From Mycobacterium stomatepiae (lineage in GTDB: Bacteria; Actinomycetota; Actinomycetes; Mycobacteriales; Mycobacteriaceae): a DNA stretch of 64,000 bases. The stretch lies in the NCBI RefSeq assembly GCF_010731715.1, contig NZ_AP022587.1, forward strand, positions 1,426,001 through 1,490,000, given 5' to 3'. A program made the position numbers and the translations under genes. The notes below the pieces were generated by a model. The model saw only the letters and a program-made list of their open reading frames with translations, had not been told where the DNA came from and made no database searches. This document shows positions 18,728-29,975 of this stretch, piece after piece; the first letter of the stretch is position 1; each line of letters opens with the position of its first letter.

Positions 18728-20509
18728 TTACCCCCGTCCCGTCTTCACGTTCGGCGAAGCGTGGCGTTCGCGGGCGACCTGCTGGACCGCGCCCAGACCG
18801 TTGTACGCGGGCTTTGCCAGCGTCCGGGACTTCGAGGCCAGGAACACCAGCGGCCAGGTCACCAGGAACACCACGACGACGTCGAGGACCGTGGTCAGCC
18901 CCAACGTGAAGGCGAATCCGCGCACCTGGCCGATCGCCAGGCCGTACAGCACCGCCGCGGCGAGGAAGGTGACGGAGTTACCCGACAAGATCGTCCGGCG
19001 GGCACGGTCCCAGCCTCGTGGCACCGCCGACCGGAAGCTCTTGACTTCGCGTATCTCGTCCTTGATGCGCTCGAAGAACACCACGAACGAGTCGGCGGTG
19101 GTACCGATACCGATGATCAGACCGGCGATACCGGCCAGATCCAGGGTGTAGTTGATCTGTCTACCCAACAGCACCAGGATCGCGAAAATCATTGCGCCGG
19201 AAGCGATCAGGGATACCGCGGTCAGCAATCCCAGCACCCGGTAATACAGCAGCGAGTAGAGCAGCACCAGGATCAATCCGATTCCGCCCGCGATCAGCCC
19301 CGCGCGCAGCGAGGTCAATCCCAGTGTCGCAGAGACGGTTTGGGCCTCCGACGATTCGAAGGACAGCGGCAGCGAGCCGTATTTCAGGACGTTGGCCAAC
19401 TGCTTGGCGGTCGTGGCGGTGAACGGCGGGTCGCCGCCGGAGATCTGGGTGCGACCGCCGGGGATCGCTTCCTGGATCATCGGCGCGCTGACGACCTGGG
19501 AGTCCAGCGTGAACGCGGTCTGGGTGCCGATATGGGCAGCGGTGAAATCGGCCCAGGTGTTCGCCGCGGCGGGCTTGAACTGAACGTCGACGACGTAGCC
19601 GATGCCGCGCTGGTTCATCGTCGAGCTGGCGTCCTGGATCTGATCGCCACTGATGATCGAGGGCCCCAGCATGTATACGTACTTGTGGTCGGTGGAGCAG
19701 GTGATCAGGGGCAGCGCAGGGTCGTCGTTACCGGCCAGAATGTCCTCTTTGTCGCAGTGGGCGGCCATCCACTGCTGAGCAACCATCTGGATGTAGGGGT
19801 TGTTGCTCTGCCGGAAGTCCTTCATCACCTTGATGCGGTCGGCGAGGTCCTTGCGCGGATCGGGCGGCCCCGGCACCTCCGGCGGCGGCGCATCGGCGGC
19901 CGGGCCGCCGGGTGCCGGCGCGGGGCTTGGAGCGGGTGCCGGGCTAGGCGAAGGCGGGGGGGCCTGCGGGTAGGGACGCGGCTGCGGCGCCGGCCGCCCG
20001 GACGGTGCGGGGTGGCCGGGAGGCGGTGCGGGCTGCCCGGCGGGCGGCGGTGCGGGCTGCCCAGCAGGCGGCGGTGCGGGCTGCCCGGCAGGTGGCTGGC
20101 CGGCGGGCGGCTTGGGTTCGGCGGCCTGCGCCGGCGAGGAGTTCAGCACCGGGCGAATGTAAAGCCGGGCGGTCTGTCCCAGGTTGCGGGCCTCGTTGCC
20201 GTCGTTGCCGGGCACGGTGATGACCAAGTTGTCTCCGTCGACCACGACCTCCGAACCGGAGACGCCCAGACCGTTGACGCGCGCGCTGATGATCTGCTGC
20301 GCCTGGGCCAGCGCTTCCCGGCTCGGGCGCGAGCCGTCCGGGGTGCGCGCGGTCAGCGTGACCCGGGTGCCGCCCTGCAGGTCGATGCCCAGCTTCGGGG
20401 CGGCGTGCTTGTCCCCGGTGAGAAACACCAGCAGGTAAGCGCCGATCAGCAAGACGAAGAAAACCGACAGGTGGCGGGCGGGGTGCACCGGCGCCGAAGA
20501 CGATGCCAC
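18728..20509 (-). CDS. secD: Protein translocase subunit SecD
   Basis: 593 residues. N-terminal membrane segment near 14-32, [14 protein letters not shown], a first extracytoplasmic domain, then an unusually Pro/Ala-rich stretch (about 120-215), a second extracytoplasmic domain ([16 protein letters not shown]) and five more helices with [27 protein letters not shown]. The Pro-rich insert contains a short tandem repeat (see 20022-20105) and makes the protein about 20 residues longer than I recall for the M. tuberculosis form. It partners SecF immediately downstream. Confidence 0.96.
   Translation of the reverse strand: MASSSAPVHPARHLSVFFVLLIGAYLLVFLTGDKHAAPKLGIDLQGGTRVTLTARTPDGSRPSREALAQAQQIISARVNGLGVSGSEVVVDGDNLVITVPGNDGNEARNLGQTARLYIRPVLNSSPAQAAEPKPPAGQPPAGQPAPPPAGQPAPPPAGQPAPPPGHPAPSGRPAPQPRPYPQAPPPSPSPAPAPSPAPAPGGPAADAPPPEVPGPPDPRKDLADRIKVMKDFRQSNNPYIQMVAQQWMAAHCDKEDILAGNDDPALPLITCSTDHKYVYMLGPSIISGDQIQDASSTMNQRGIGYVVDVQFKPAAANTWADFTAAHIGTQTAFTLDSQVVSAPMIQEAIPGGRTQISGGDPPFTATTAKQLANVLKYGSLPLSFESSEAQTVSATLGLTSLRAGLIAGGIGLILVLLYSLLYYRVLGLLTAVSLIASGAMIFAILVLLGRQINYTLDLAGIAGLIIGIGTTADSFVVFFERIKDEIREVKSFRSAVPRGWDRARRTILSGNSVTFLAAAVLYGLAIGQVRGFAFTLGLTTVLDVVVVFLVTWPLVFLASKSRTLAKPAYNGLGAVQQVARERHASPNVKTGRG
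20022..20105 (-). repeat. 24-bp tandem repeat in secD
   Basis: About three copies of a 24-base unit (core GCGGTGCGGGCTGCCC on the plus strand) encode repeated PAPPPAGQ octapeptides in the extracytoplasmic loop of SecD. The unit length is a multiple of three, so copy-number change would keep the frame. Confidence 0.75.
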
Positions 20510-20597
20510 TTTCCTTATATCTCCTTGGTGATCGGTCTCTTACCCCGACAGAGCCTACGTGTCCGCCGCGCGGAAACCGCCCATCGGACCCGGGTGG

Positions 20598-20957
20598 TTA
20601 CTGATCTTTGGTCACGCGACTCTCGTCCGCGGGACCTTGGGCGTCGGATTCCTCCAAGTCGGATTCCTCCAAGTCGTCGTCCTCGTCGAAGTCGTCCTCC
20701 GGCAGGATCTTGTCGCGGATGGCCAGCTTCATCCAGGTGGTCACCACGCCGTCGGCGATCTCGAGGTCGACGGTGTCGTCGGTGAGGGCGACGACGGTGG
20801 CCTCCATACCGGACGTCGTGTGCACGCGGTCCCCCGGCTGCAGCGACTCGTGCAGGTCGATGGTGGCCTGCATCGCCTTCTTCTGGCGACGCGACGCCAG
20901 GTACATGAACCCGCCCATGATGAGCAGGAACGGCAGGAACAAAACCAAACTCTCCAT
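20598..20957 (-). CDS. yajC: Preprotein translocase accessory subunit YajC
   Basis: 119 residues from ATG 20957 (MESLVLFLPFLLIMGGFMYLA); the upstream in-frame stretch is not YajC-like. A single N-terminal membrane helix is followed by RRQKKAMQATIDLHESLQPGDRVHTTSGMEATVV, the YajC core. The acidic tail repeats DLEESDLEES. It associates with SecDF. A gap of 88 bases separates it from secD, so it may be the first gene of the secretion operon. Confidence 0.93.
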   Translation of the reverse strand: MESLVLFLPFLLIMGGFMYLASRRQKKAMQATIDLHESLQPGDRVHTTSGMEATVVALTDDTVDLEIADGVVTTWMKLAIRDKILPEDDFDEDDDLEESDLEESDAQGPADESRVTKDQ

Positions 20958-21169
20958 CGAACGTGCCTGTCTTTCGTATCGGTATTGCTGGGCTTTCGAG
21001 GATCCAGTGTGCCCGTCCAGTCTGGCAGGCCGCGGGTCGCAACCGATCGGCACCTGCGTGGACCGTCCGGGACGGGCGCCGCAGCCGAATCCTCGGCAGG
21101 CGTCAAGACGCCTGGAACAGTTAGGCTTTCAGCGCGACGCGACGCGCGTGTCGCCGGGAGGAGGATGTC

Positions 21170-22510
21170 GTGGCCAGCCTCGAACAGACCCGCCAGCTGG
21201 TTACCGAAATCCCCGGTCCCCGGTCGCTGGAGCTCAACAAGCGCCGCACCTCGGCGGTGTCCCACGGCGTCGGCGTCTCCCTGCCCGTGTTCGTCGCGCG
21301 GGCCGGCGGCGGCATCGTCGAGGACGTCGACGGAAACCGGCTGATCGACCTGGGCTCCGGCATCGCCGTCACCACGATCGGCAACTCCTCGCCTCGGGTG
21401 ATCGACGCGGTGCGCGAGCAGGTCGCCGAGTTCACCCACACCTGCTTCATGGTCACGCCGTACGAGTCCTACATCGCGGTGGCCGAAGAGCTGAACCGGA
21501 TCACCCCGGGTTCGGGCGAGAAGCGTTCGGTGCTGTTCAACTCCGGCGCCGAGGCCGTCGAGAACGCCATCAAGATCGCGCGCTCCTACACCCGCAAACC
21601 CGCCGTCGTCGCCTTCGACCACGCCTATCACGGCCGCACCAACATGACGATGGCGCTGACGGCCAAGTCGATGCCGTACAAGAGCGGCTTCGGCCCGTTC
21701 GCACCGGAGATCTACCGGGCACCGATGTCCTACCCCTACCGCGACGGCCTGCTCGATAAGGATCTGGCCACCGACGGCGAACTGGCCGCCGCGCGGGCGA
21801 TCAGCGTGTTCGACAAGCAGATCGGCGCCGCCAACCTGGCCGCCGTCATCATCGAACCGATCCAGGGCGAGGGCGGATTCATCGTCCCGGCCGAGGGCTT
21901 CCTGCCCGCGCTGGTGGACTGGTGCCGCAAAAACAATGTGGTGTTCATCGCCGACGAGGTGCAAAGCGGCTTCGCGCGCACCGGGGCGATGTTCGCCTGC
22001 GAGCACGAAGGCATAGAACCTGACCTGATCTGCACCGCCAAGGGCATCGCCGGCGGCCTACCGCTCTCTGGGGTGACGGGTCGCGCCGAGATCATGGACG
22101 CCCCGCACGTCAGCGGCCTGGGCGGCACCTTTGGCGGCAACCCCGTCGCCTGCGCGGCGGCCCTGGCCAGCATCGAGACCATCGAGAAGGACGACCTGAT
22201 CGCGCGGGCCCAGCAGATCGAGCGGCTGACCACCGACGTGCTGCTGCGGATGCAGGCCGGCGACGACCGGATCGGCGACGTGCGCGGCCGCGGCGCCATG
22301 ATCGCCGTCGAGCTGGTCAAGTCCGGCACCAGCGAACCCGACGCCACGCTGACGAACAAGCTGGCCACCGCGGCCGGCGCCGCCGGAGTCATCGTGCTGA
22401 CCTGCGGCATGTTCGGCAATGTGATCCGACTGTTGCCCCCGCTGACCATCAGCGACGAGCTCCTGATCGAGGGCCTCGAGGTCCTGCGCCTGCTGCTGGC
22501 CGACCTGTAA
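21170..22510 (+). CDS. gabT: 4-aminobutyrate transaminase
   Basis: 446 residues from GTG 21170, with GGAGGAGG upstream. Class III PLP-dependent aminotransferase transferring the amino group of GABA to 2-oxoglutarate. Visible motifs are LFNSGAEAVENAIKIAR, FDHAYHGRTNMTMALT, EPIQGEGGF, FIADEVQSGFARTG and the PLP lysine in CTAKGIAGGLP (near 291). Synteny (yajC, gabT, car) matches Rv2588c-Rv2590. It feeds succinate semialdehyde towards the TCA cycle. Confidence 0.94.
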   Translation: MASLEQTRQLVTEIPGPRSLELNKRRTSAVSHGVGVSLPVFVARAGGGIVEDVDGNRLIDLGSGIAVTTIGNSSPRVIDAVREQVAEFTHTCFMVTPYESYIAVAEELNRITPGSGEKRSVLFNSGAEAVENAIKIARSYTRKPAVVAFDHAYHGRTNMTMALTAKSMPYKSGFGPFAPEIYRAPMSYPYRDGLLDKDLATDGELAAARAISVFDKQIGAANLAAVIIEPIQGEGGFIVPAEGFLPALVDWCRKNNVVFIADEVQSGFARTGAMFACEHEGIEPDLICTAKGIAGGLPLSGVTGRAEIMDAPHVSGLGGTFGGNPVACAAALASIETIEKDDLIARAQQIERLTTDVLLRMQAGDDRIGDVRGRGAMIAVELVKSGTSEPDATLTNKLATAAGAAGVIVLTCGMFGNVIRLLPPLTISDELLIEGLEVLRLLLADL

Positions 22511-22739
22511 CTCGCGGCCTACCGTGGCCGACTGGTCCGCCGGCACGCACACCCGGCCCGCCAGCGCCTTGCTTCGACCGGCCGGGCATCGCATCGTCGG
22601 TCCGTACCCTGGTGGGCGATCTCACAGCGAAGCCCCAGGCAAAATCCATTGAGGAATACCTTTAGCTTCGCTAACGTTCTAACTGTCAGCGCAACGTCGC
22701 GCCAACAGCCTGAACTTCTCAGCAATGCAAGGAACTGTT

Positions 22740-25700
22740 ATGTCGACTACCACTCGCGAAGAGCGGCTCGAACGCCGCATTGAGAATCTGACCGCCACCG
22801 ACCCACAGTTTGCCGCCGCCAAGCCGGACCCGGCGGTCGTCGAGGCCCTCGATCACCCTGGACTGGGACTTTCGCAGATCGTCCAGACCGTGCTCGATGG
22901 CTACGGTGACCGCCCGGCCCTGGGCCAGCGCGCCGTCGAATTCGTCGAGGACCCCAAGAGCGGGCGCACCGTGCTGGGTCTGCTCCCCCGCTTCGACACC
23001 ATCACCTACACCGAGCTGCGCGAACGCGTCGACGCGGTGGCCCGCGCCCTGACCGACGACGGGCTGCGGCCGGGCGACCGGGTGGCGGCGCTGGGCTTCA
23101 ACAGCGTCGACTTCACGACGATCGACGTCGCACTAGCAATGGCCGGCGCGGTGTCCGTCCCGCTGCAGACCAGCGCGGCCGTCGCGCAGCTCACGCCGAT
23201 CGTGACCGAGACCGAACCCGCCGCCTTCGCGGCGAGCGTGAACCAGCTGGCCGACGCCGTCGAGCTGATCCTCGGCGCCGACCACCGGCCCAGCAAGCTC
23301 GTGGTGTTCGACTACCACCCCGAGGTCGACGACGAGCGAGAAGCCGTGGACAGCGCCCGCGCGCGGTTGACCGACGCCGCGGTCCCCGTCGAGCCGCTAG
23401 CCGATGTGCTGCGGCGCGGCGCTGCGCTGCCTGCCACACCGGCCGCGGACGTCGACAACGACGCACTGGCCCTGTTGATCTACACCTCCGGCAGCACCGG
23501 CGCGCCCAAGGGCGCGATGTATCCCGGGCGCAACGTCGGCAAGATGTGGTGCCGGTCCGGCCGCAACTGGTTCCGCGAGACCGTCGCGTCGATCACCCTG
23601 AACTTCATGCCGATGAGCCACGTGATGGGACGCGGCATCCTCTACGGCACGCTCGGCAACGGCGGCACGGCCTACTTCGCCGCCCGCAGTGACCTGTCCA
23701 CCCTGCTGGAAGACCTCGAGCTGGTGCGGCCCACCGAGATGAACTTCGTGCCGCGCATCTGGGAGACGTTGTACAGCGAATACCAGCGCCGCGTCGACCG
23801 CGGCGGCACCCACGCCGAGGTGATGCACGAGATCGCGCAGGATCTGCTGGGCGGGCGGTTCATCTTCGCGGCGACGGGCTCGGCACCCACCTCCCCGGAC
23901 CTGAAGGCGTGGGTGGAAGAGCTGCTCGACATGCACCTGCTGGACGGCTACGGCTCGACCGAGGCCGGGATGGTGCTGTTCGACGGCGAGGTGCAGCGTC
24001 CGCCGGTAATCGACTACAAGCTGGTCGACGTGCCGGACCTGGGCTACTTCGCGACCGACCGGCCGTACCCGCGCGGCGAGCTGTTGCTCAAGACGGAGAA
24101 CATGTTCCCCGGCTATTACAAGCGCCCGGAGACCACCGCCGGGGTGTTCGACCCGGACGGCTGCTACCGCACCGGCGACGTCGTGGCGGAGATCGCGCCC
24201 GACAAGTTGGTGTACGTCGACCGACGCAACAACGTGCTCAAGCTGGCGCAGGGCGAGTTCGTCACCGTGGCCAAGCTGGAGGCGGTGTTCGGCAACAGCC
24301 CGCTGGTGCGCCAGATCTACGTCTACGGCAACAGCGCGCACCCCTACCTGCTGGCGGTCGTCGTGCCCAGCGAAGAGGCACTGCAACGCTATGGCGCCGA
24401 CGAGCTCAAGCCGCGCATAGCCGACTCGCTGCAGTCGGTCGCCAAGGAGGCCGGCCTGCAGTCCTACGAGGTGCCGCGCGACTTCCTAGTCGAGACAACA
24501 CCTTTCACGCTGGAGAACGGTCTGCTGACCGGCATCCGCAAGCTGGCGTGGCCAAAGTTGAAGCAGCACTACGGCGAACGGCTCGAACAGCTGTACGCCG
24601 ACCTGGCCGCAGGTCAGGCCAACGAGCTGAGCGAGCTGCGCGGCAGCGGCGCCGACGCGCCGGTGCTGCAGACGGTGAGCCGGGCCGCGGCCGCCCTGCT
24701 GGGTGCGGCCAGCACCGAGCTGACGCCCGACGCCCACTTCACCGATCTGGGCGGAGACTCGTTGTCGGCGTTGACATTCGGCAACCTGGTGCACGAGATC
24801 TTCGAGATCGACGTGCCGGTGGGCGTGATCGTCAGCCCGGCCAACGACCTGGCCGCGATCGCCGCCTACATCGAGGCCGAACGCCAGGGCACCAAGCGGC
24901 CCAGCTTCGCTTCTGTTCACGGGGGGGTGCACGGTCGCTTCGAACCCGGGCAAGCCGTCGAGGTGCACGCCAGCGACCTGACGCTGGACAAGTTCCTCGA
25001 CGCCGAGACCCTGGCGGGCGCACCGAACCTGCCGGCGCCCACCTCGGACGTGCGCACTGTGCTGCTGACCGGCGCCACCGGCTTCCTCGGCCGCTACCTG
25101 GCCCTGGAATGGCTGGAGCGCATGGACCTGGTCGACGGCAAGGTGATCGCGCTGGTCCGCGCCAAGTCCGACGACGACGCCCGCGCCCGGCTGGACAAGA
25201 CCTTCGATAGCGGTGACCCCAAGCTGCAGGCGCACTACCAGCGGCTGGCCGCCGATCACCTCGAGGTCATCGCCGGCGACAAGGGCGAGGCCAACCTCGG
25301 CCTGGACGCGGCAACCTGGCAGCGGCTGGCCGACACCGTCGACCTGATCGTCGACCCGGCCGCGCTGGTCAACCACGTGCTGCCCTACAGCGAGCTGTTC
25401 GGCCCCAACGCATTGGGCACCGCCGAGCTGATCCGCATCGCGCTGACCGGTAAGAAGAAGCCGTACGCCTACGTGTCCACGATCGGTGTGGGCGACCAGA
25501 TCAAGCCGGGTGCGTTCGTCGAGGACGCCGACATCCGCGAGATCAGTGCCACCCGCCAGATCAACGACAGCTACGCCAACGGCTACGGCAACAGCAAGTG
25601 GGCCGGCGAGGTGCTGCTGCGGGAGGCCAACGACCTGTGTGGCCTGCCGGTGGCGGTGTTCCGCTGCGACATGATCCTGGCCGACACCAGCTATGCCGGT

Positions 25701-26243
25701 CAGCTCAACGTGCCGGACATGTTCACCCGCATGATGCTGAGCCTGGTGGCCACCGGCATCGCGCCGGCGTCGTTCTACGAGCTCGACGCCGACGGCAACC
25801 GGCAGCGGGCGCACTACGACGGGCTGCCGGTGGAGTTCATCGCCGAAGCCGTCTCCACGCTGGGGGCGCAGAACGTGGAAAGCTTCCAGACCTACCACGT
25901 GATGAACCCCTACGACGACGGCATCGGAATGGACGAGTTCGTCGATTGGCTGATCGCGGACGGCAACTCGATTCAGCGGATCGCCGAGTACGGCGACTGG
26001 CTGCCGCGGTTCGAGACCGCGCTGCGGGGGCTACCGGAGAAGCAGCGCAATGCCTCACTGTTGCCGCTGCTGCACAACTACCAGAAGCCGGAGCACCCGA
26101 TCCGCGGATCGATCGCCCCGACCGATCGGTTCCGCGCGGCGGTTCAGGACGCGAAAGTCGGCCCGGGCAAGGACATCCCGCACATCTCGGCGCCGATCAT
26201 CAACAAGTACATCAGCGACCTACACCTGCTGGGTCTGCTGTAA
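22740..26243 (+). CDS. car: Carboxylic acid reductase (FadD9 type)
   Basis: 1167 residues from ATG 22740 ([17 protein letters not shown]), chosen over ATG 22725 because AAGGA at 22729-22733 fits 22740 and homologues start here. Three domains: adenylation ([18 protein letters not shown], then [10 protein letters not shown] and YRTGDV), carrier ([10 protein letters not shown], phosphopantetheine Ser near 672) and reductase ([20 protein letters not shown] near 777, with the later YxxxK-type [11 protein letters not shown]). It activates a carboxylic acid with ATP, transfers it to the carrier arm and reduces it to an aldehyde with NADPH. A strong hairpin follows the stop. Confidence 0.95.
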   Translation: MSTTTREERLERRIENLTATDPQFAAAKPDPAVVEALDHPGLGLSQIVQTVLDGYGDRPALGQRAVEFVEDPKSGRTVLGLLPRFDTITYTELRERVDAVARALTDDGLRPGDRVAALGFNSVDFTTIDVALAMAGAVSVPLQTSAAVAQLTPIVTETEPAAFAASVNQLADAVELILGADHRPSKLVVFDYHPEVDDEREAVDSARARLTDAAVPVEPLADVLRRGAALPATPAADVDNDALALLIYTSGSTGAPKGAMYPGRNVGKMWCRSGRNWFRETVASITLNFMPMSHVMGRGILYGTLGNGGTAYFAARSDLSTLLEDLELVRPTEMNFVPRIWETLYSEYQRRVDRGGTHAEVMHEIAQDLLGGRFIFAATGSAPTSPDLKAWVEELLDMHLLDGYGSTEAGMVLFDGEVQRPPVIDYKLVDVPDLGYFATDRPYPRGELLLKTENMFPGYYKRPETTAGVFDPDGCYRTGDVVAEIAPDKLVYVDRRNNVLKLAQGEFVTVAKLEAVFGNSPLVRQIYVYGNSAHPYLLAVVVPSEEALQRYGADELKPRIADSLQSVAKEAGLQSYEVPRDFLVETTPFTLENGLLTGIRKLAWPKLKQHYGERLEQLYADLAAGQANELSELRGSGADAPVLQTVSRAAAALLGAASTELTPDAHFTDLGGDSLSALTFGNLVHEIFEIDVPVGVIVSPANDLAAIAAYIEAERQGTKRPSFASVHGGVHGRFEPGQAVEVHASDLTLDKFLDAETLAGAPNLPAPTSDVRTVLLTGATGFLGRYLALEWLERMDLVDGKVIALVRAKSDDDARARLDKTFDSGDPKLQAHYQRLAADHLEVIAGDKGEANLGLDAATWQRLADTVDLIVDPAALVNHVLPYSELFGPNALGTAELIRIALTGKKKPYAYVSTIGVGDQIKPGAFVEDADIREISATRQINDSYANGYGNSKWAGEVLLREANDLCGLPVAVFRCDMILADTSYAGQLNVPDMFTRMMLSLVATGIAPASFYELDADGNRQRAHYDGLPVEFIAEAVSTLGAQNVESFQTYHVMNPYDDGIGMDEFVDWLIADGNSIQRIAEYGDWLPRFETALRGLPEKQRNASLLPLLHNYQKPEHPIRGSIAPTDRFRAAVQDAKVGPGKDIPHISAPIINKYISDLHLLGLL

Positions 26244-26244
26244 G

Positions 26245-26289
26245 AACAGAAAGGTCGCCGGCCCGTCGAGGGCCGGCGACCTTTCTGTT
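26245..26289 (+). terminator. Intrinsic terminator after car
   Basis: A perfect 20-base stem (26245-26264 with 26270-26289), loop GTCGA, starting one base after the car stop. The loop-distal end of the right arm is CTTTCTGTT with more T after it. It may also stop the convergent gene at 26297-27004. Confidence 0.85.
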
Positions 26290-26296
26290 TGATTGC

Positions 26297-27004
26297 CTAA
26301 CTCTGGGGGTGCGGCCAGCGCATGTACGACGACGCGCCCGGTGCGGGCGCGGCGTCCGCGCGGTGCTTGCGCCAACCGCCGGTCTTCGGCCCGTCGGACG
26401 ATTCCACCCGCGGGGTGGTCAGGGCGTCCGGCTGCACCTCGCGATGCGGCTCTTCGAGCCCTGACATGTAAACGGGCTCGCTGGCCGCCGGCACCGCTGC
26501 CGACCGCACCCGCGCGAGGGCCTCGATATCGCTGGCCAGTCGCACCGCCAGCCGCGCCAGCGCGATGCCGCCGACGAAGACGATCAACGCGCCGAGACCG
26601 GAGAAGTATGAAATCTCGAGCGCCGCGCGCTTGCGGTCGGTCACTGCGACCGGGTCTCCGGCAGACCCGATCCCCAGCATCGGGGCGACCTGACCACCGA
26701 TTACGAACCAGGCGCCGGCGACCACCGCCAGCCACCCGCCCACAATCGCGGTGATCCGATTTCCGGAAAAGATCAGCAGTAGGCCGCCGAGCGCGGTGAC
26801 GCCACCCGGCAACACCTCGAGCCAGCCGCGAGCCGTGTTCCATGCCCACTCTTTGTCGGGCGTGTACGCGAAATCGAAGTACGGGCCGATGAACGGTATC
26901 AACGCACCCCAAGCACCCAGAACGATCAGGACCAACCCGCAAACCGCACCGCGCGAGCGTGGCATCCACAGCCTGCCCGGATGGCCATCTTGTGCGTAGT
27001 TCAT
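26297..27004 (-). CDS. Membrane protein of unknown function
   Basis: 235 residues with four probable membrane helices near 20-43, 65-82, 86-108 and 133-155, and a hydrophilic, Pro-rich C-terminal tail from about 165. The N-terminus is MNYAQDGHPGRLWMPRSRG. I do not recognise a named family. It is convergent with car and separated from the next minus-strand gene by about 117 bases. At the position of PE_PGRS44 in M. tuberculosis, no PE_PGRS gene is present. Confidence 0.75.
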   Translation of the reverse strand: MNYAQDGHPGRLWMPRSRGAVCGLVLIVLGAWGALIPFIGPYFDFAYTPDKEWAWNTARGWLEVLPGGVTALGGLLLIFSGNRITAIVGGWLAVVAGAWFVIGGQVAPMLGIGSAGDPVAVTDRKRAALEISYFSGLGALIVFVGGIALARLAVRLASDIEALARVRSAAVPAASEPVYMSGLEEPHREVQPDALTTPRVESSDGPKTGGWRKHRADAAPAPGASSYMRWPHPQS

Positions 27005-27121
27005 TTACATCCCCCTATTGACGCCGGACTACTTCAGCATCGCGTGGGTACCCTGCGCTGCACGGTTGTAACCTCTGGCGGCTCCCCGATGCCGTGACCA
27101 GAGTGAACCGTGATTCTCGTG

Positions 27122-27508
27122 TTATGTAACGAGGCCGATGACCAGCAGCACGATGGCGATCAACGGAAATATCCCCTGTGCCACCGCGGCCCGGGCCTTG
27201 TCCGGCGCCGACACCACCAGCACGACCGCGGCCGCGGCCATCGATCCGACGCCGGCAAAGACCAGCGCGGCGCCCACCGCCTGATGTCTCATCGCGAACT
27301 CGGCGATCCCGATCCCGGTGACGATCCCCAGGAAAAGGTTGTAAAAGCCCTGATTGAAGGCGAGCAGCTTGGTGGTCTCGGCCTCCTGCTCCGTGGTACC
27401 GAAGGTGGCGCGGGTACGCGGTGAGGTCCAGGTCAGCGACTCCATCGTGAAGATGTAGACGTGCAGCAGCGCCGCAAGCGCGGCGAATGCCAATCCGGCG
27501 GTGATCAT
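27122..27508 (-). CDS. Small membrane protein, DUF1304 family
   Basis: 128 residues from ATG 27508 (MITAGLAFAALAALLHVYIF), with AGGAGG four bases upstream. Four hydrophobic helices. The motif MESLTWTSPRTRATFG and the segment AFNQGFYNLFLGIVTG are typical of DUF1304 integral membrane proteins. Function unknown. It follows ruvB by about 60 bases on the same strand and may be the last gene of that transcript. Confidence 0.82.
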   Translation of the reverse strand: MITAGLAFAALAALLHVYIFTMESLTWTSPRTRATFGTTEQEAETTKLLAFNQGFYNLFLGIVTGIGIAEFAMRHQAVGAALVFAGVGSMAAAAVVLVVSAPDKARAAVAQGIFPLIAIVLLVIGLVT

Positions 27509-27570
27509 GGCGCCTCCTCTTCCGATGGTCGCGACCCGCTTCGCCCAGCGCGCAACGCTCGCGATCGCTG

Positions 27571-28626
27571 CTACTCGAACAGCCCCGGTTGGGCCCAGCT
27601 GGTGGCCCCGGCCGGCGGTGTCATACCCAGATGAGTCCAGGCCAGCGCGGTGGCCACCCGGCCCCGCGGCGTCCGCGCGATCATGCCGGCGCGCACCAGG
27701 AACGGCTCGCACACCTCCTCGACGGTGGTCGACTCCTCCCCGACCGCCACCGCGAGCGTCGAAACCCCGACCGGCCCGCCACCGAAGCTTCGGGTCAGCG
27801 CCGACAGCACCGCCCGGTCCAGCCGGTCGAGCCCCAGCTCGTCGACGTCGTAGACCTCCAGCGCGGACTTGGCGACATCGCGGGTGATCACCCCGTCGGC
27901 CCGCACCTCGGCGAAGTCCCGGACCCGGCGCAACAGCCGGTTGGCGATCCGCGGCGTGCCGCGCGACCGTCGCGAAATTTCCACGCTGGCCGGAGGTTCC
28001 AGCTCGATGCCGAGGATCCCGGCCGAACGTACCAGCACCCGTTCGAGATCGGCCGGCTCGTAGAAATCCATGTGCGCGGTGAAACCGAAGCGGTCGCGCA
28101 GTGGCCCGGTCAGCGCGCCGGACCGGGTGGTCGCGCCGACCAGCGTGAACGGCGCCACCTCCAGCGGAATCGACGTTGCCCCAGGGCCTTTGCCCACCAC
28201 GACGTCGACCCGGAAGTCCTCCATCGCGAGGTAGAGCATCTCCTCGGCCGGCCGGGCGATGCGGTGGATCTCGTCGATGAACAACACGTCGTGCTCGACC
28301 AGATTTGACAGCATCGCGGCCAGGTCGCCGGCGCGCTCCAGCGCCGGCCCCGAGGTCACCCGCAGCGAGGACCCGAGTTCGGCGGCGATGATCATCGCCA
28401 GCGACGTCTTGCCCAATCCCGGAGGGCCGGACAGCAGGATGTGATCCGGTGTGCCGCCTCGATTTTTGGCGCCCTCGAGGACCAGCTGCAGCTGTTCGCG
28501 GACCCGGGACTGGCCGATGAACTCCCGCAGCGAGCGGGGCCGCAGGCTGACGTCGATATCGCCCTCCCCGACGGTCAGCGCCGGCGACAGGTCGCGATCC
28601 GCGTAGTCCTCGGAGTCGTCGCTCAT
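27571..28626 (-). CDS. ruvB: Holliday junction branch-migration ATPase RuvB
   Basis: 351 residues. Hexameric AAA+ motor that drives branch migration with RuvA. Walker [10 protein letters not shown] near 68, Walker B LFIDEIHR, sensor GATTRSGAL and the C-terminal winged helix ([13 protein letters not shown]). ATG at 28626 overlaps the ruvA stop by 4 bases, so translation is coupled. Order ruvC-ruvA-ruvB as in M. tuberculosis. Confidence 0.97.
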   Translation of the reverse strand: MSDDSEDYADRDLSPALTVGEGDIDVSLRPRSLREFIGQSRVREQLQLVLEGAKNRGGTPDHILLSGPPGLGKTSLAMIIAAELGSSLRVTSGPALERAGDLAAMLSNLVEHDVLFIDEIHRIARPAEEMLYLAMEDFRVDVVVGKGPGATSIPLEVAPFTLVGATTRSGALTGPLRDRFGFTAHMDFYEPADLERVLVRSAGILGIELEPPASVEISRRSRGTPRIANRLLRRVRDFAEVRADGVITRDVAKSALEVYDVDELGLDRLDRAVLSALTRSFGGGPVGVSTLAVAVGEESTTVEEVCEPFLVRAGMIARTPRGRVATALAWTHLGMTPPAGATSWAQPGLFE

Positions 28627-29237
28627 TTGGACTTACCGAGCAGCGACAGCGCGGCCCGCAACGCGTCGGAAGTCGTTGCCTGCTCGCCCTTTTCGCGGCT
28701 GGCCGCCAGCACGTTGTTGGTGGCATCCTCGGCCTGCTTGGCCGCGAAGCCCAGGCCGACCAGCGCCTCGACCACCGGGCCCCGCACCGCGTGGCCATTG
28801 ATGCCCGCCCCCGCCGGCGCCGCCACGGGCGTGCCGGCCGCATAGATCTTGTCGCGCAACTCGAGAACCATCCGCTCGGCGCCGCGCTTGCCGATCCCGG
28901 GCACCCGGGTCAGCGCCGTGACGTCGCCGTCGGCCAGGGCCTGACGCAGCGCCGCGGCGTCGTGCACGGCCAGGGTCGCCATCGCCAGCCGCGGCCCGAC
29001 GCCCGACACCGACAGCAGCGTCAGGAACAGGTCGCGTGTCTCGCCGTCGATAAAGCCGTACAGCGTCTGCGAATCCTCGCGAACGATCATCGCGGTGATC
29101 AGGCGGGCTTCGCTGCCGGTGCGCAACGTCGCCAGCGTCGACGGCGTGGCGTTCACCCGGTAGCCGACTCCGGCGGCTTCGATCACTACATGGTCGAGCG
29201 CCACCTCTAGCACCTCACCGCGCACCGAGGCGATCAT
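28623..29237 (-). CDS. ruvA: Holliday junction DNA-binding subunit RuvA
   Basis: 204 residues from ATG 29237 ([20 protein letters not shown]). N-terminal OB fold, two helix-hairpin-helix motifs ([35 protein letters not shown]) and a C-terminal domain binding RuvB ([17 protein letters not shown]). Its start overlaps the ruvC stop by 4 bases. Confidence 0.97.
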   Translation of the reverse strand: MIASVRGEVLEVALDHVVIEAAGVGYRVNATPSTLATLRTGSEARLITAMIVREDSQTLYGFIDGETRDLFLTLLSVSGVGPRLAMATLAVHDAAALRQALADGDVTALTRVPGIGKRGAERMVLELRDKIYAAGTPVAAPAGAGINGHAVRGPVVEALVGLGFAAKQAEDATNNVLAASREKGEQATTSDALRAALSLLGKSK

Positions 29238-29815
29238 CGGCCCGCTCCCGCCCTCGTGGCCTTGGCCTTCGCCGCCAACTTGGCCCGGTAGGCCTGGCGC
29301 GCCTCGGCGGCCATCGCCTCGGCCGCCGCCATCCGGGCCAGCATCGGCGCTCGCCAGCAATGGCAGATCGCCAGCGCCAACGCGTCGGCGGCGTCGGCCG
29401 GCGTCGGTTTGGCTTGCAACTCAAGGATTCTGGTGACCATCGCGGTGACCTGAGCCTTGTCGGCGGCGCCGTTGCCGGTGACCGCGGCCTTGACCTCGCT
29501 GGGGGTATGGAAGTAGACGCCGATATCGCGTTTGGCCGCCGCGAGCGTGACCACGCCACCGGCTTGCGCGGTGCCCATCACGGTCGACGCATTGTGCTGG
29601 GCAAACACCCGCTCGATCGCGACGACGTCGGGACGATGCGTGTCCATCCAGTACTCGACGGCGTCGCTGATGGCCAGCAGTCGTGCGGACAGCACGGCAT
29701 CCGACGGGGTACGCACCACGTCGACGTCCAGCGCGACGATATTTCGGCCGCGCCCGCTTTCGACCACGGACAGCCCGCATCGGGTGAGTCCGGGGTCGAC
29801 GCCCATCACGCGCAT
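29234..29815 (-). CDS. ruvC: Holliday junction endonuclease RuvC
   Basis: 193 residues from ATG 29815, with GGAG five bases upstream. The resolvase cuts Holliday junctions made by RuvAB. Acidic active site visible: Asp in [11 protein letters not shown], Glu in [11 protein letters not shown], and the two Asp of [14 protein letters not shown] LexA-type box 37 bases upstream indicates SOS control of the whole ruvCAB operon. Confidence 0.97.
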   Translation of the reverse strand: MRVMGVDPGLTRCGLSVVESGRGRNIVALDVDVVRTPSDAVLSARLLAISDAVEYWMDTHRPDVVAIERVFAQHNASTVMGTAQAGGVVTLAAAKRDIGVYFHTPSEVKAAVTGNGAADKAQVTAMVTRILELQAKPTPADAADALALAICHCWRAPMLARMAAAEAMAAEARQAYRAKLAAKAKATRAGAGR

Positions 29816-29851
29816 AGCAGCTCCAACTCCACTTCTTGCAAATACGGTGGC

Positions 29852-29867
29852 CCGAACAGCTGTTCGA
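29852..29867 (-). promoter_or_regulatory. LexA (SOS) box upstream of ruvCAB
   Basis: CCGAACAGCTGTTCGA differs from TCGAAC-N4-GTTCGA at only the first base. It lies 37 bases upstream of ruvC, the position expected for repression of ruvCAB. Confidence 0.8.
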
Positions 29868-29975
29868 TAGCGTAGCGGTCGGGTCCGACGGCACCGGACA
29901 GGACACGCGGACCCGGGAAAAGCTGTTAACTTAAGCCGACGTTCGCTCCACCGCCGCGGCGACGGGAGGGTTTGC

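Noticed and set aside
20029..20110. CRISPR-like short repeats
   Set aside because: Contiguous 24-bp units without spacers inside secD; a coding tandem repeat.
26220..26969. Second long minus-strand frame over the membrane protein gene
   Set aside because: Arg/Gly-rich shadow; the other frame has clean membrane helices and a plausible start.
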